The notes: generated by a model not told the origin, from the letters alone. A stretch of 64,000 nucleotides of DNA from Certhia americana (GCA_018697195.1 CM031857.1:63122069-63186068), one strand, 5' to 3'. Shown: positions 47,627-61,200, counted from the stretch's first letter. Program-made: numbers and translations.

Positions 47627-49369
47627 AGTCAGCTCTCAGCGTCTTGTGAGGTGCAAATCCCCAGGAGACCTTTTGCTGCTGTGGTGTAAACTGTACAACA
47701 GTTCCTACCACTCACATTTGATGTGAGAGTGCATCCATTATATCAGTCCATTAAGGACTGCCCAAGCCAGAAGACTCTGAGTAATTACTTCAGCAAATAG
47801 CTGCCACCATGATTCCCACGCCTACACTACTAGCAAAAGCAAAGGTGGCTCACTTCAAGCTTAACTGGGAATTAAGCTGCAGTATTGTTCGCAGTGTGGC
47901 CTGCCAAAGTACACAAATGCTGGACAAGCACTAAGTGGGCAGACAGCTCTGGGGTCCAAGACAGAGGAGAAAAGGATTAAATACTGCCTTGGCTCTGAAG
48001 AGGACAGAAGGATAGTCACAGCAGAAGAGGCCCCTAATACAGACATCTGATTTCCCTGTGAAACTCAGAAAGCCACAAGTTTTGAGGTGAATGCTTTCCA
48101 CCAATTCCTGTAAGCAGTCTGCTCACAAATGAAGAATGTAAGCTGGAAAAGACTAAAATTAATTTTTATTTGAAGTATACTGTCTTCTCCCACTCCCCCC
48201 TGCTCCCATAAACACAGCTAAAAGAAAGTGTGGTGTAATACTGTGGTCCTCTCACCAAAAAGCATATATGATGGATTTGTTCTAGTTAGATAGAACAAAC
48301 TCACCTGACCATGAGTGGTTGCTTTTGACAGCTCCTACATGAATGAATAGCTTATTTGAAGGACTATGGGCTTCAAAACCTCTGCCAGCCTCTCCTGTAC
48401 TGTAAAATTACATTAAGTTTCACTGAAGCCAACGAACATCCCATTTATTTAGTGGAAGCTTCAGTTTCTACCTCCTTTCTAGAACATTTTAAACATGAGA
48501 TGCCAAAGTGTAGAGAACCATTCCCATCACCACTGACTCAGCCAGGATGACAGTGTCAGTACACATCCTTTAACAGATGGCTTCTGACTGCTTAAAAAAA
48601 AAAAAAAGCAAATAGGCACTTCTATAGCGGTTTATCTTCTTTTCTCTCTCAGGCCTCATAGATATTAAAGCAGCAGAAGAAAGTGGCAAGATGTCATCAC
48701 TGTTTGAGCACCAAGCAGAAAGAAAGCAGAAAATACAACTTTTTGGATTACTCATCAGTTTGAATGAAAAGCTGAACATTATTTATGAGACGTGTGAGAA
48801 ACAATCCATTGTTCTGAAAAACGATAGTCAATCCCAGATATAAATTCTCTGCTGGTCGATAACTACTATACCCATTCCCTTAGACATGAGAATGACCTGA
48901 CAGAGCCATAAATTCCCACGTTGTCCATTTTTTGCAGAGAAGCTCTCTGCCCTAGACAGTCTGCAGTGCACCAGGCATGACATCGGCACAAACATTTATT
49001 CTCTTATTATTTTATGCTGACTGCTTTTCAGCTCCCCAACAACAGACAGGCAAGTAACAATGATGATGCAACCTGGGCCAGGTTCAAGATCCAAGCACAG
49101 GCTAAATCTAGGTTTCAGAAATGGCGCAGTGATAGAGCTTCTTATCCCAGTAATACTCTGGAACTCACTAAATATGGATTTTCTTTTAATACAAAACCTC
49201 ACATAAATCCATAATATTTCAATATACACACACATGAAACAAATTCTCTACCTACAAGTTTATTTGAAGTATCCAAACAGAAAATATAGTCTAAACTGAC
49301 TGAAAATGTTAAAAATGCCTGGCATTGACACAAAGTCTTTCTGAAGAGCCTGACCGATAATTAGTACAT
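47627..49369. other. Non-coding stretch, nothing recognised
   Basis: Slightly richer in GC around 47630-48060. No domain was recognised in any frame, and a short A run lies at 48594-48607. I cannot assign any repeat family. Confidence 0.5.
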
Positions 49370-49700
49370 TTCAGTGATTTGCCCCTTTTGGGGCTTGTGT
49401 TCTAATGGGTTTTAGAGCTTGCAAATCAGTGCTAGGATTTGTTCTGTGCATTAACGTGCACAGAGTGCTAAGCTACTTATTTGTAATGATACTGTTCCTG
49501 TAGGAAAGCCTGCCTTGATTGTTAATGATACTTGAGGCTCTTAATCTTAAAACAAGGGGGGAAACTGCAGGGTGTGGCATAGTCTGCAACACAGTTTATC
49601 ATTTCCTGAAAATAAAAACCTCACTTAATTCCATTGATAGCACTCAGAATATTATAATAGGCATTTAATTTCCTAAACAAATTGCGTTTTAAGAAGCTGA
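49370..49700. other. Candidate conserved non-coding element with two hairpins
   Basis: A repeat-free block. GCCCC-TTTT-GGGGC lies at 49381-49394, and an 8-bp inverted repeat TCTGTGCA/TGCACAGA with a 6-nt spacer lies at 49443-49464. It is followed by 'cttgattgttaatgatactt', 'cttaatcttaaaacaagggg' and 'catttaatttcctaaacaaa'. The word content resembles vertebrate conserved elements. Confidence 0.3.
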
Positions 49701-52700
49701 AGCAATCTCTTAAATTACACTATTTTCACTGTTTACCTTTGTTGTTGTTTTTTAAATCTAGGACCTATTCAAAAGTGATTTATTTGAAAGAATAATGTGA
49801 AGAAACTTGATCTTACTTTCCACTACTCTCACATAATTTTTAAAAATGCACAAATAATTAAAAAAAAAAGAGTAATATCTTATTCCTCTTCAAGATTAAA
49901 CATTTAAGATTGTTGTATGATCAGCATTGAACTGCTCCCTAATAGTGTACACTGTTGACACATTAATTGGTTTATTGACTAAAGTTGGTACAACTTTTCA
50001 TTCCAAAGTGCCCTTGCTGTGAACTCACCCAAAGAATTATCAGGTCCAATAAACTAAATTATATTAATTAATACAATAATAGATATATATAATAAAAAAG
50101 AACAATTACCTTCAAAGTAGAGCTAACGACTTTAAGTAAGACTGATTTTACACACCAAAAAAATGCCTAGACAATTAAAACTTTGAATACCTAAAATAAA
50201 ACTTTCCTTTGAACATCACAAGCTAAAATAAAATAAACTGGAAGAATAAGTGTAATGCATATTCATATGGTAAAAAATGTTAGGATATAAAGAAAAAAAA
50301 AGTATGAAATATAGGCTGACTGGTAAAGCATGATAAAATAATGTCATGACAGATTTCCCTGTTGCTGTCAACCTTTATAAATTTCATCCCAATCTTTCAA
50401 AATATTTTTAAAATACAAATTGCAGAAAAAAAAATGTTCAGTATAACCAATCCAATTTGGAATTCAAATAGAAAGTCAATTTGACAAATTCTCTGTAAAA
50501 CATGAATTTCATGTTTGTCACAATTTAGTTACAGTCTTGAGGCTACACAGAAGTTGCGGGAAAGGCTCTGGATCCCTTCTAAGTATCAAGCAATTTAACA
50601 CAGATGTATACGTACACCTGTGTGACCTGAGTTCAGTTTGTCCATGGGATGAATTGTCTTTACCTTCTGGAGACACAATGTCAGTTAATGTAAAAAGTAC
50701 TGCACCAAAAGGATCTGTTGTTTTTAAGTAGGAAGATGTCTTTATAGACATACGTCCATGCATATAAAAGGGAGTACCGTTGATTAGACAAAATCACAAA
50801 GTAGTGAAAAAGCCTCTACACATACACAGAACAAAGATGTGAACTCAGCTAATGGGACAAAAGATAAAAAGCACAGAATATAGTGTTGTAATAAGACACT
50901 GAAAGGAGGTCAAGGTACTTAGTGAATCAGTTGCTGTCTTCATATCAAACTCAGTCCTAATCATAGTGAATGGAAATTGTTGTTTGTAGATGGCTGAAAA
51001 AGGCCTTAAGCCACAAACTCATTCTAATATGCTACACAAAAAACTGTAGAAGATATCATCATTCCCTAGCCAACTCATTGAATTGTCTAGTTGCAAATCA
51101 TATAAAATCATCCTGCATTTTCATCCACATTAATTGCCAGTCTATATCTAAATGAAAATGTAATTACATCTCTAAGAAAATACATAAAATCCATTCTTAA
51201 TTTAATGGTCTAGATGTCATGTATATAGCTAAGGTAAATAACCTTGTTACTTCAAATACCTGTCAGAGCTGCCTGCCTTTATGAAATTACTGGAGGTAGT
51301 GCACAGGGAGGTAGAAGAATTTGGAATTTTAGGTATGTCTCAGATTTAAAAAGGTCAGGTCCAGTGAGAGCTTAACTCTGAGAAAATTTCCCTAAATCCA
51401 GCATTTATGGAAAGAGAGATATCCACATACATTCTGACTCTGCAGTCCTATTCTTAGAATATTCATCCACTCATACACTGTGATATGTTAGGTTTTGTCA
51501 GAGGCATTTTTGGACCCAGTTACTCACCTGTGTGTCATTTTCTAGATATTTCCTCACTAAGTGTCTATATTGTCACTGTTCCCACAGAGCATTACATAAA
51601 GTACTTCAAAATGGTTGCATGTACACTGTCAAATATCTAAATGCCACATGCTGAAAACACCTTCCAATTTATAATGCTTGTTATTGGGCTTCCAGACATT
51701 CCTGGTTGCTCCCGATGCACTGTACATAGGACCAAACTGCCTAACACAAAATTTGGACTTTTGAGGATAGATGCCAAGATAATACCCTGACACCCATCCC
51801 AAAATTTCAGTTGAAAATCTGCTTAACAAGGATTAAAAGAAATTCATCAGTGGTCAGTTCCCTGTGGGAACCTGAAATGCCCCAAAACACTGTCCTTGGT
51901 GGTAAATCTGTCTGTGCTCTCCACTAACATCTACAACAAACCTGATGATAAGGAAAGGTCACCAAACCTGGTGGCTGCTGTCCTGGTAACCATCAGTTAC
52001 TACAGAGTCAGTGATTCATACTGCTTGTAATCAGGCTAAAAGTTCCTGAGGCTTTGCCATCTGGAAAATCTTGCATAGCAGCTCTAATAGCTTCTTTTAT
52101 TTTATTTCTTTTTGGACTATGACAAGATTTGATTCAGCAACAGTTTGGAAGCAAACCTGCTGATTCTCTTTCTTCAGGTGATCTTTACAGGCAGTTCAAA
52201 ACATGACTTTTTTTTTTTTTTTTCATCTATATTTTTCTCTAGACTGAGCTGTATTTGATATTAATTCAGTAAACCAGATACATAACATGAGAAAAATCTC
52301 TGAATGTACCAGAAATGAAAAAATAAGAAGAGACTACAGACAAATCTGTCTCTGGCCTGCTGTGTCTCTTCCTCATGCTTTCTTTCAGATCAGATAGCTT
52401 ACAATAACTTGCCTATTTCAAATAACGTCATAGAAGTGACTGTCCCTTAGGGAAGAAAAATAACAGGAAAAAAAGAGAGCAACCTTTTCCTTCATCTTTC
52501 CTACAATTGGTTGCACCTCTGTTCCCTGCTCTGCCCAGCAAATTTCAAGTCTCTGTTATGTGGCAAGTCCAATAATTTGTCATAAATTTCCTCTTCCTTC
52601 TCTCCTCCTGTCCAATGTCCAGATGCTCCCAGAAAAGGGGTAAATGCTTCCTTTGAAGATATACACCTAAGAAAAAATGCAGAGGCCAGATCAATGCAAA

Positions 52701-52984
52701 ATATGAGCCTTTTCCTTAACTGCTCAGTTGCCATCTTTTTGAAAAAACATATCATTGTAAATAAATAATAAACCAGAAATATTCTAAGGACTTAATGAAA
52801 ATTTAGTTGTGTAAAAACTCTTCCAGATTTTTATTTTCCTTCATCTTTTTAACACCAACATTCACTATCGTGACTTCATCCAATTTGCTCTAAATCTCCT
52901 ACTAAACATGGTATTAAATTCAAATATCTATAAGAGCACATTCTTTTAAGTTGTGGAGTCAGTTAATTCCATCTTCTTTTTCTC
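49701..52984. other. Non-coding stretch, nothing recognised
   Basis: AT-rich sequence with a 16-bp T run at 52208-52223. Open frames are at most 84 codons and have no known similarity. Confidence 0.55.
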
Positions 52985-53028
52985 TGGTTTTGGTTGGGTT
53001 TTTTTTTTTTTGTTTGTTTGTTTTTGGT
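52985..53028 (+). repeat. T/G-rich tract with TTTG units
   Basis: 'ggttttggttgggttttttt' is followed by TTTG units and 'tttttgg'. On the minus strand this is another CAAA/CCAAA tract. Confidence 0.88.
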
Positions 53029-53129
53029 AAACTTAATTTAATTCTTCTTGAGGTTTTGACTCGTTCAACTCTTTTTTCCAAGAGTCCTTAAGGCCACGTA
53101 TACCACCAGTTTTGTGCTGGTTAATTCAA

Positions 53130-53151
53130 TTTTTTTTTTTTTTTTTTTTTT
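53130..53151. repeat. Poly-T run, 22 bp
   Basis: An uninterrupted T run within a non-coding stretch. No retroposon was recognised. Confidence 0.95.
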
Positions 53152-54106
53152 AATCAAGATAACCACAAGGCAATTAGACAGAGCAGCTGAGGTTTTCCAT
53201 ACAACATTAAATTGTGCTATTCAGAAAGAATTGTTGGTATCTGCAGTATCTAAACTTCTGTACCACAGATGAAGTACAGTGGATCCATTTCAGCTTTTGC
53301 CTTGCACATCATCAAGCAGACAGAAGCACATTCACAGACAGACTCCTGCTGATGGGTACTAGCCAGAGAAATTGAGGACAGTTTGTATGTCATCCAGCAG
53401 ACCAGGACAGCTTTACTTTGCTACAACTATTATGAATAGGGAATTTCTAATAGTGTATAATAGTGAGAATATGCACATATCTACAAAAAAATCAAGATTA
53501 AAATTGTAATCTCTTTTCTCTTAGTGTAGTCAGTTTGGCTCAATTAATTACTTTTATTGAATAGCATGTCTGAAAAGTGCCCTTTATTGGGCAATATACT
53601 AAAATAACTGTTGGGTGTTGCTGTCACTGCTGATTTAACATGCACCATTTGCCATTAAATACTATAGCTAGCGAACAGTTTTTAAAATTAATATTTCATT
53701 GTCCAAATTGTATTTTTCATATGTGAGAGCTCCTAAAGAAACTATGCAATTCATCCCCCAACTAATTTTTAATAGTGATGAATGCAAATGAGAATAGAAG
53801 TAGCACTATACAAAATTAGCCCATATTCCTCTGAAGCTCCTTCACACTGACACTTTTCTAAAGACTTGGATCAGTTGGTCTCCTGTTTCTCAAGAAAACT
53901 AAGGCAGTGAACACATGCACTACTACTGATACTTAAAATATCTGAATTTATGTAATTCCCCCAAGTGATAGTGTCCTGTCCCAAACTTTTGATTTTCCAG
54001 ATATTGCTCTGAACTTCTTCATGACCTGAACTCTTTTACCTGTTTCTAAAAACAAATCAAGAAGAAAACAACAGCAAAAATACCTTTCACCTCTAAAAAT
54101 AATTTT

Positions 54107-54136
54107 AAAAACCAACAAACAAACAAACAAAAAAAC
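54107..54136. repeat. (CAAA)n tract
   Basis: 'aaaaaccaacaaacaaacaa' followed by 'acaaaaaaac'. Same class as the other A/C-rich tracts. Confidence 0.88.
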
Positions 54137-56756
54137 TCAACCAAGCAAAAAGCCCTGAAGCCACAAACCCAAAACTCAGCAGTCAAATATTAAGATATTT
54201 TAATCTGTTCACCATATGCAGATTATCGTTAATGTTAATATGATTTAGCTCCAGATTTGAAATGCAACTACACCACTGCAGGAGAGACAATGTTTTCTTA
54301 GAAGGAGCAAATAATAGTTTTCCAGCAAAATACTTATGGAAATCTTTTGTTATTCTTATTGTTTCAAAACAACTTAGTTGAATAGATAAAGCAGCTCTCA
54401 TTCACAATATGCTGCATTTGATAAGGAAAGTAGGAACATGCAGGTTTGGAAAGACAACAAGCTTGATAACTTTTATTAGTGTTTCATGACAGTCAATTTC
54501 TGTATACATTGCCTCGCAAAGATTTGATGGTACCTTAACTGAATCTGAAAAACATCAGAGACTCTCAAAGCTAGTCAGAAAAAAGGACATCTAGAAATAT
54601 CATAACACATTTCTCAGCAAAATGTTCATTTTCATTCTCCTCTGGAGATATGAAAATTTGGATAAATTCAAATAAAAAAGATTGAATTTAGGGAACCGAC
54701 ACCAAATGCTTATCCATGCTATCTTCCTTATCTGTAACCAGGAACAGCATTTTGGAAGATCAAAAAAGCCCTCCTTTCTCTCCTTCTCTCACATCTTCCC
54801 CCCTGCACACCACATTGTCACATATTCACTCTTCTGATATCTGAAACAAGCAAAATTCTCCATCTAAAAATAATGACACATGATCTCAAATGTTTCTGGA
54901 GCTGAGGTTACACTTCATTACTAATCAGAGAAATTACAGAGTTTATTCAGAACTTCTGCATTAAAAAAAAGCTGATTTTCATCCAAAATGTAATCCTATT
55001 CTGTAAATTGCATTCATAAACAGCACAGAATGCTTTTGCATTTTCAGTACACCACAGGATTCACTATCAAATTTCCTGAATTTACAAGTCAATAGACAGT
55101 CTTTCAATCTATCTGGTCTTTGCAGACTCAGCATGCTACTTGTAAGCCAAGCTGTTGTCCTTCTGGCTTTGCATACTGCTGCCAGCACTAAGGATTAGGC
55201 AGGCCAAACTTCTTGCTCAATAGACACAGCACAGAGAACTGGGGTGTGCTGACTGTTCCCAGATGAGCAGATACCTCAGGTAGTAAGTTAAGTGAAGCTT
55301 CATACTGCTCTACAAAGCACCAGGTCAACATACTGTGCCTTTCTATCATATTCCTCAATGCTACCTGTTCTAGAAACATAGGCTGCCTAAATCGATCCCA
55401 CAAACACACACAGCACAACCCCAGCACCACCTTTTTAATGTACAACTTCCTTCCTTTTTCAAATGAAAGATGAAATAATGATTATAAAAGAAACCAGAGG
55501 GCAGCATGTGATAAAAGTTCTATTCAATCTGTTTTGAAGAGTAATGCTGTGTGTGCTTAAAATACCATCCTGTCTCAACCAACCACTTTTTGTTTCTAAG
55601 AAAAAATTTGAATGGCATGATAAGATGTCATTGCATGCAACAGTAAAAAGGAACTGAACACAGAAACTCCAGAAGGTCTTCTGCAGTCTTAAGTTCCCCA
55701 CATGCTCTAAATATGCATGTTGTCTTTTATCTATATTCTGAACTTGCCCCTCAAACCAACTGTCATCCTGGATGCCTGAAGCTCTATTACCAAGAGAAAA
55801 CACCAACATTATCACTGAGGATTTGCTACTGGATCAATTCTGTAGGTGTTATAAATCAGCATAGCTTCAGTAACTTCAGCTAAGTGATGATGATTTACAA
55901 CGCCCTGAGGATCTGGCCCTCTGTCCTAATTACTCCATTAATCTGCATATTCCTGAAAGGAACACTAATCTTTTTTTCTAAATGACTTTAACTTCAACCC
56001 ACCTGTTATAAGTCTGATGTGGATTTATACAGAGATACAGATTTTATCATACTTATTTTTGTATACTTTCGTACTTATTTTTGAAGAAGCATTTCCTTGT
56101 GGCTGCCCATAGTCCATAAGGGATCTATATGGCTGATTGAATCAAGCTTGAGCTGGTGCTGTCATCAGGTATGAATTCAATTCCTCAAGACCAATCCATT
56201 AGAATCTAAACACTATTAATTGAGTGGAGAGGAAGAAATGCATTTTTTCTGTCCCAGGGAATAAGAGGCTGGCCACTCTGGTGGGAAGTTATTTGATCAG
56301 GTCTATCAGAGTCAGAGGACCACAGTGACTACTCATAATAACAAGTAGCTTATTCACAGGAAAGGAGAGAGTTGGTGTAGGGAAGTGTGTTTTATCATGT
56401 TCTCTCAAGATGTCACTGAAACTAAGAGCCCAGACGGATTCTAAGGAAGTTTAGGTATTTATATGAATAACAAGACTGTTGGCAGCTACGCTGGACAGAG
56501 TGAATATATATATACTTTTTTTCTAAAATAAAATAAGCTTTTCAGAGCATAACTTAGCTACTAGAAATATGGGATGAAAACAGGTTGAGTGGAAATGCTG
56601 CAATATTTCCATTTTGGGGAGTTTCATTGTTTACTGAATTTCCCTCTGATGCTGTCTACTGAAGGACAACCACTCTGATCCTCCATGGCCTGGCCTGAAA
56701 ATGAAAGAATTCAGACAGTAAACAAAAACCTAACTAACTACTAACTACTACATTTT

Positions 56757-56763
<7 letters not shown>

Positions 56764-56791
<28 letters not shown>
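56764..56791. repeat. Poly-A run, 28 bp
   Basis: An uninterrupted A run following 'catttttatttgtt'-like AT-rich sequence. No transposon body was recognised upstream. Confidence 0.95.
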
Positions 56792-57180
56792 TGTATTGTG
56801 TTGATCCCAAGTTTAAAGTGAGGCACACACATCAAATTTATTATGTGGACATTTAAACACTTCCAGAGTCCTCTGAAAGTAGCACAAAAGAAATAATTCT
56901 TACATAAGGAGTTGGAAGACTTATTTTGTGTGCCTAAAACCTAATTTTTTTGCAAAAGCAAATGTCTTCAAAGCATTTTCAGCAAAAAAATGTAGCAATT
57001 CTCTTTAAGACAACATTTTTCAAATGTTTCAATACTGTAGAATTAAAATGGTATTTTTCATAAACCTAAAATAGAATCAACTGACACCTCACAAGCAATA
57101 CTTTATTAACAAACCAAAGCTTTTAAATAGCATGTACAACCATAAGAGGTATTTAAGGAGTGACAAAAGATTCCATACTC

Positions 57181-57246
57181 TTATTATTAAAACCATTTTC
57201 TAGAAGATTACTATTATTATTAACACCATTTTCTAGAAGATTACAA
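57181..57246. repeat. Two-copy 33-bp tandem duplication
   Basis: The 33-bp unit at 57181-57213 is repeated at 57214-57246 with very few mismatches. Each copy carries 'ccattttctagaagatta', which includes the palindrome TTCTAGAA. The period is a multiple of three, so a short frame (57160-57420) shows an 11-residue repeat, but there is no other sign of coding. Confidence 0.93.
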
Positions 57247-58830
57247 TTATATCAGGCTGAAAGCACTACAGAAAATACAAAATATACTTTGGACAGGATA
57301 AAGAAAGATTCTCAGTACACAGCAACAAAGGTTTCCTGCTCAGATCTTTGCACTCTCCCCAACCCAAAGAACTGTTGGGCAGAGTGCAAGGATTTTTCAC
57401 TCTTAAATTCACTGAAATAGCTGGTTCCCAGAGAAGAAGAGTTAAAAGTGATGACATTGTAGTTCATATAATGTTGATTTTATATGTGAGTTACATACTT
57501 AGAGAATAGGAATGAAGTGAGTGCACAATTTAAATAAAACTCACACCTTGCTGATTTCTTAAGAGTTATTTTATTGCACTTCTAACAGACAAGGAAATAC
57601 AATTTCTTGTATTTCTAGTCGTTCCCTCTTCAAAATTTATTATAGGCTACAAAAGGATATTTTACACATCAAGTGAAATTCTCCTCAATAGTAAGAACTA
57701 GTGTAATAAATGCCTACCTGGCTCCTGCAGCATCAGGATGCATTTTAAAGAGCCACTAATTCATGCAAACATTTGCACATTATTATTCTACATCACTGCA
57801 GTATTTGCAGTGTTATTGAGAATCTCAAAATAAAGTCAAGAAAACACTAAACAAATTACTATACTCTTTCATTTGCCTGTATGGAGCCATCAGTAAGGTA
57901 CTACTTTTAATGAATTTTCCTACTCTTTCTATGATAGAGAATACTTGCTAAATATTCCAATTTTCCCAATATATTTCCAACTTCATAGATTCGCTATTGC
58001 TATTCTTTCTGTGCACTTATTGTACATCAAGGACAAATCTCATTATCATATCTATTCTTAAGACTTATCTTCAGTCAAGCCACCCACCAATGCTCCTCCC
58101 ACCCTTTAGAAAATAGCATTCCTTGGGATTTAGTGACTGATCTGTAGGCCCATATGAACTAAGTTTGAATCTCCCACTGTTTCAGCAATGATTTCACTGA
58201 AATTGAATGGGTATTCAGAGATCAAATATTAAGTGGATTTCAGCCACAGCAATATTAAGATATTTGTTCGACTAAAGAGGAGTGCATGAGGAAAAGAAAG
58301 GGGTGAGCCACTTAAAATTTCAATCTAAAATTTCTATTCCGTAATTCCTCTCCCTATCTCCTTTCTTCTCCCCTACTTCAAAATCTGTTTGTTACACCTT
58401 CTGTTTTAGAAAAATTTAAAAATTGCTACCTGATTCTCTCTTATTGCTACAATAATCCCATTTTCCTACTACATTTCCTGTCTTCTCCCTCTTCAGCCCC
58501 AGGCTTTTTATCTGAAGTCACTACATACTTCACTATCACTGCCCATCACCTGCTGTGAATCACAAACTCACTGCAGAAAATACCTATGGACCTATAGCTG
58601 GCAGAAATCAGTAACAGCTTTCTGCATCTGCTTGCCCCAAAATAATAGCTTACACAGACTATACCCTGCTGGTGAGCTGCTATGAAGTAAGTGCAATTTG
58701 CATTCACTGGTCAGTGCTCATTGCTTCTCAGTGATGACTGTTCACCTTTGGGAAAAATGGTCACAGCCAGACACTGAAACAGAGTGCAGAAATGGGTAAC
58801 TAACGTCTCCTATCACAAGATAAGTAGTCA
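57247..58830. other. Non-coding stretch, nothing recognised
   Basis: Contains a pyrimidine-rich stretch at about 58335-58500 and a conserved-looking patch near 57720-57870. No gene was recognised. Confidence 0.5.
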
Positions 58831-59002
58831 GAGATTGCCCAGAGAGGTGCTAGATGCCTCATCCCCTGTAGCATTCAAGGTCAGCATGGACAGGGCTCTG
58901 AGGAACCTGTTCCAGTTGAAGATGTCTTTGCTCATTGCAGTGAGTTAGACTGGACGACCTTTAAATGTTCCTTCCAACCTAAAACACTGCATGGTTCTAT
59001 TA
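58831..59002 (+). mobile_element. CR1 3'-end fragment
   Basis: 'gagattgcccagagaggtgc', 'ctagcattcaaggtcagcat'-like and 'ggacagggctctgaggaacc' blocks are followed by 'ctggacgacctttaaatgtt' and 'ccttccaacctaaaacactg', then a degenerate terminus 'catggttctatta'. This is the end of ORF2 plus the 3' tail of an avian CR1 in plus orientation. It is more diverged than the copy at 43.2 kb. Confidence 0.88.
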
Positions 59003-60398
59003 TTGTGAATCCAAATTTGAAAATGGCAAATATTGCAATAACAGCAGGTGATACTGATGGGTTGCAGCATGACAAATCCATCCTGCAGCACCTTATCAGC
59101 TTACAGTAGTGAAACACCTACTTTTGTCAGGATAGCCATCAACATTGATAGTAACTATTAATCAGGTACTGCCCAGACTGGAACATGCTATTACCAGTTA
59201 ATGATAGGTAGTACATGTTTTAAGTACATGCAGTCCTCACTAATCAAGGCTAAATAATTACTTCTTGTAGCGATAGAGGTTTACCAACTTTTCTTCTCTT
59301 TTTATCATCTTGTGATATCCTCATGACCAAGTTTTTCTCATATATTTGCTACAGTATCCTCCCACTCTCTTTCTATAGAGTTTAGTAGCACAACATAACA
59401 TCACAGGTTCATTTTCTTTCTAGCTGCAATAACCAGCACAACTGATTTACCCAAGCCCTTCTCTTCTTTTCTCCACCTTCATGTGGGTATACAGCCTATG
59501 CTCTCTTTAGAAGTTGCTGAGAAAAAAACTGGAGCAGCATCCATAGCTAACTGCTGCCCAGGCAATGTTTACTTGCTGCATCTCTGTCTGCAAGCTTGAG
59601 AGGTGGTAGTCTTGGTTTTTGTCAAGAATGATGAAGGCTAAGGAAATACCTTGATGTGTCACATGCAGTATTGGTTGCCTGGGGTTGGTTTAAATTTGTA
59701 GTTTTACCCAAGGTTGGTTTCTTTAGAACCTAGATTACAAGAGCTGTACTTGTTGTGCAGTTCTCCCTCCCCCTCCACTTGTTTTTCAGGTTATATCAAA
59801 ATTTTTTTGATAATGTCCTGTCTAAGCAGAATTCCTTGAAAAAAGAGCTGGTAAGAAAAGATCTTAAGTCAGATCCCAAAGCTCTGGTAAAATGAATGCC
59901 CCAATTTCCTACTGTTGGAAATCTCACGTACTATGTTCTTATCCAGCATTTTTAATTCATACATTTTACTGAGGTCATCAACTTGGTTTGTATTTTACAA
60001 ATGTATAAAATGTGTAATGAAGTGAATGGATGTTCAGTAAAATAATTTCAGAGCCAGGAATGAATAACAGTGTTTTGAATCCCTTTCCAGTGCACTGCAT
60101 GTGTAATAATAAGGAGCTGTGCAAATGGCTGTGAAATGACAGAATCACCCCAGTTCAAGTGATTATACAGAAAAGTTTGAAGAAAAGTGGAAAATCAAGC
60201 TCTGGGTAAACATAAATCAAGAAGATAAGCCAAATGTACCTTTCTCCTTTATTAACTTTCTTAATGAGGTCACCTCTGACTACTATGAACCCTAAGGAGA
60301 CCAAGAACCATCTATCTTAAATGCCAAGCAAACCCCTGCTAAGCAATAGACTCTCTCTTTGTAGGGCTGATGTAACTGGCAAGGTTTCCCCATCCGGG

Positions 60399-60409
<11 letters not shown>

Positions 60410-60431
<22 letters not shown>
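60410..60431. repeat. Poly-T run, 22 bp
   Basis: A T run following 'ttttttcttc'; on the minus strand it creates a lysine run in a random frame. Confidence 0.95.
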
Positions 60432-60753
60432 ATTTTGAGTATGTGATAAAGCCCAATGAAAAGTTTTGCTTTACAAGCAGAGGTATAGGCTTGGGTTTTT
60501 TTAATTGATAAACAGCATTGCACTAACATGTGTGGAGAGATCAAGATACAATTTCTTTTTATTATTCCTATTATTGCCTACACAATGGCACCCTCTTTTG
60601 AGACATTCTTTGCAACATAATATTGATTTAATGTGCCACTTCATATGCGTTCCACATCCTCAGATTAAAGACTTAAATTAATATGACAAGCAAAACACTA
60701 AGAAATTCAACAAATCATCAGATAGAGTTATCCACACAGTGTATATTTTATAG

Positions 60754-60794
60754 AAAAAAAAAAAAATCCACAAACAAACAAATAAAAAAACCCC
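60754..60794. repeat. A-rich tract with CAAA units
   Basis: A13 is followed by 'tccacaaacaaacaaataaa' and 'aaaacccc'. Same class as the other A/C-rich tracts. Confidence 0.9.
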
Positions 60795-60899
60795 ACACTT
60801 CAGCAGCCACAGCCTAGGCCAGATTTAATTTGCTTGATTGATCTTGAGATCTTTGAACACAAATTCATTATTCTCCTATTAACTATTATCATTGTTGGA

Positions 60900-61200
60900 A
60901 TTTATAAGGGACCTGTAAACCTATTAAACTGGTCTTAAATGTTGCAATCCATTTATTGAACAGACTAGCAATGAAAAATTAATTATTAAATAACCACCAC
61001 AGAAAAGCATCAGTGGCCTTGTCACCTCGGAGCTAGATTGATAGCATGTTACCTTCTGGAGAGGTGGGGCCCTGCAACATTCAAACATAAACCTTGGAAG
61101 GATAATGCTGAGTATGTCACTGCATAAGTCACATTTTTAATTTAATGTTTTATTAAATGTTGGATAGAATAAATTTATCCGGGCCTCACAGACTCTGTCT
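60900..61200. other. Candidate conserved non-coding element
   Basis: A repeat-free block with a homeodomain-like cluster 'attaattattaaataa' (60978-60993) that runs into ACCACA, a RUNX-type core (60996-61001). It continues with 'tcagtggccttgtcacctcg', 'ttccttctggagaggtgggg'-like text and 'tttaatttaatgttttatta'. There is no open frame. This is the densest motif cluster in the window, but conservation is untested. Confidence 0.32.

Larger units (their letters stand above)
53152..57180. other. Non-coding stretch, mostly single-copy in appearance
   Basis: No gene was recognised. A sub-block at about 53560-53740 looks like a conserved element (see findings). A CAAA tract lies at 54107-54136 and poly-A at 56764-56791. 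A 118-codon minus frame (55459-55815) and an 85-codon minus frame (55188-55445) have no recognisable domain. Confidence 0.55.
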
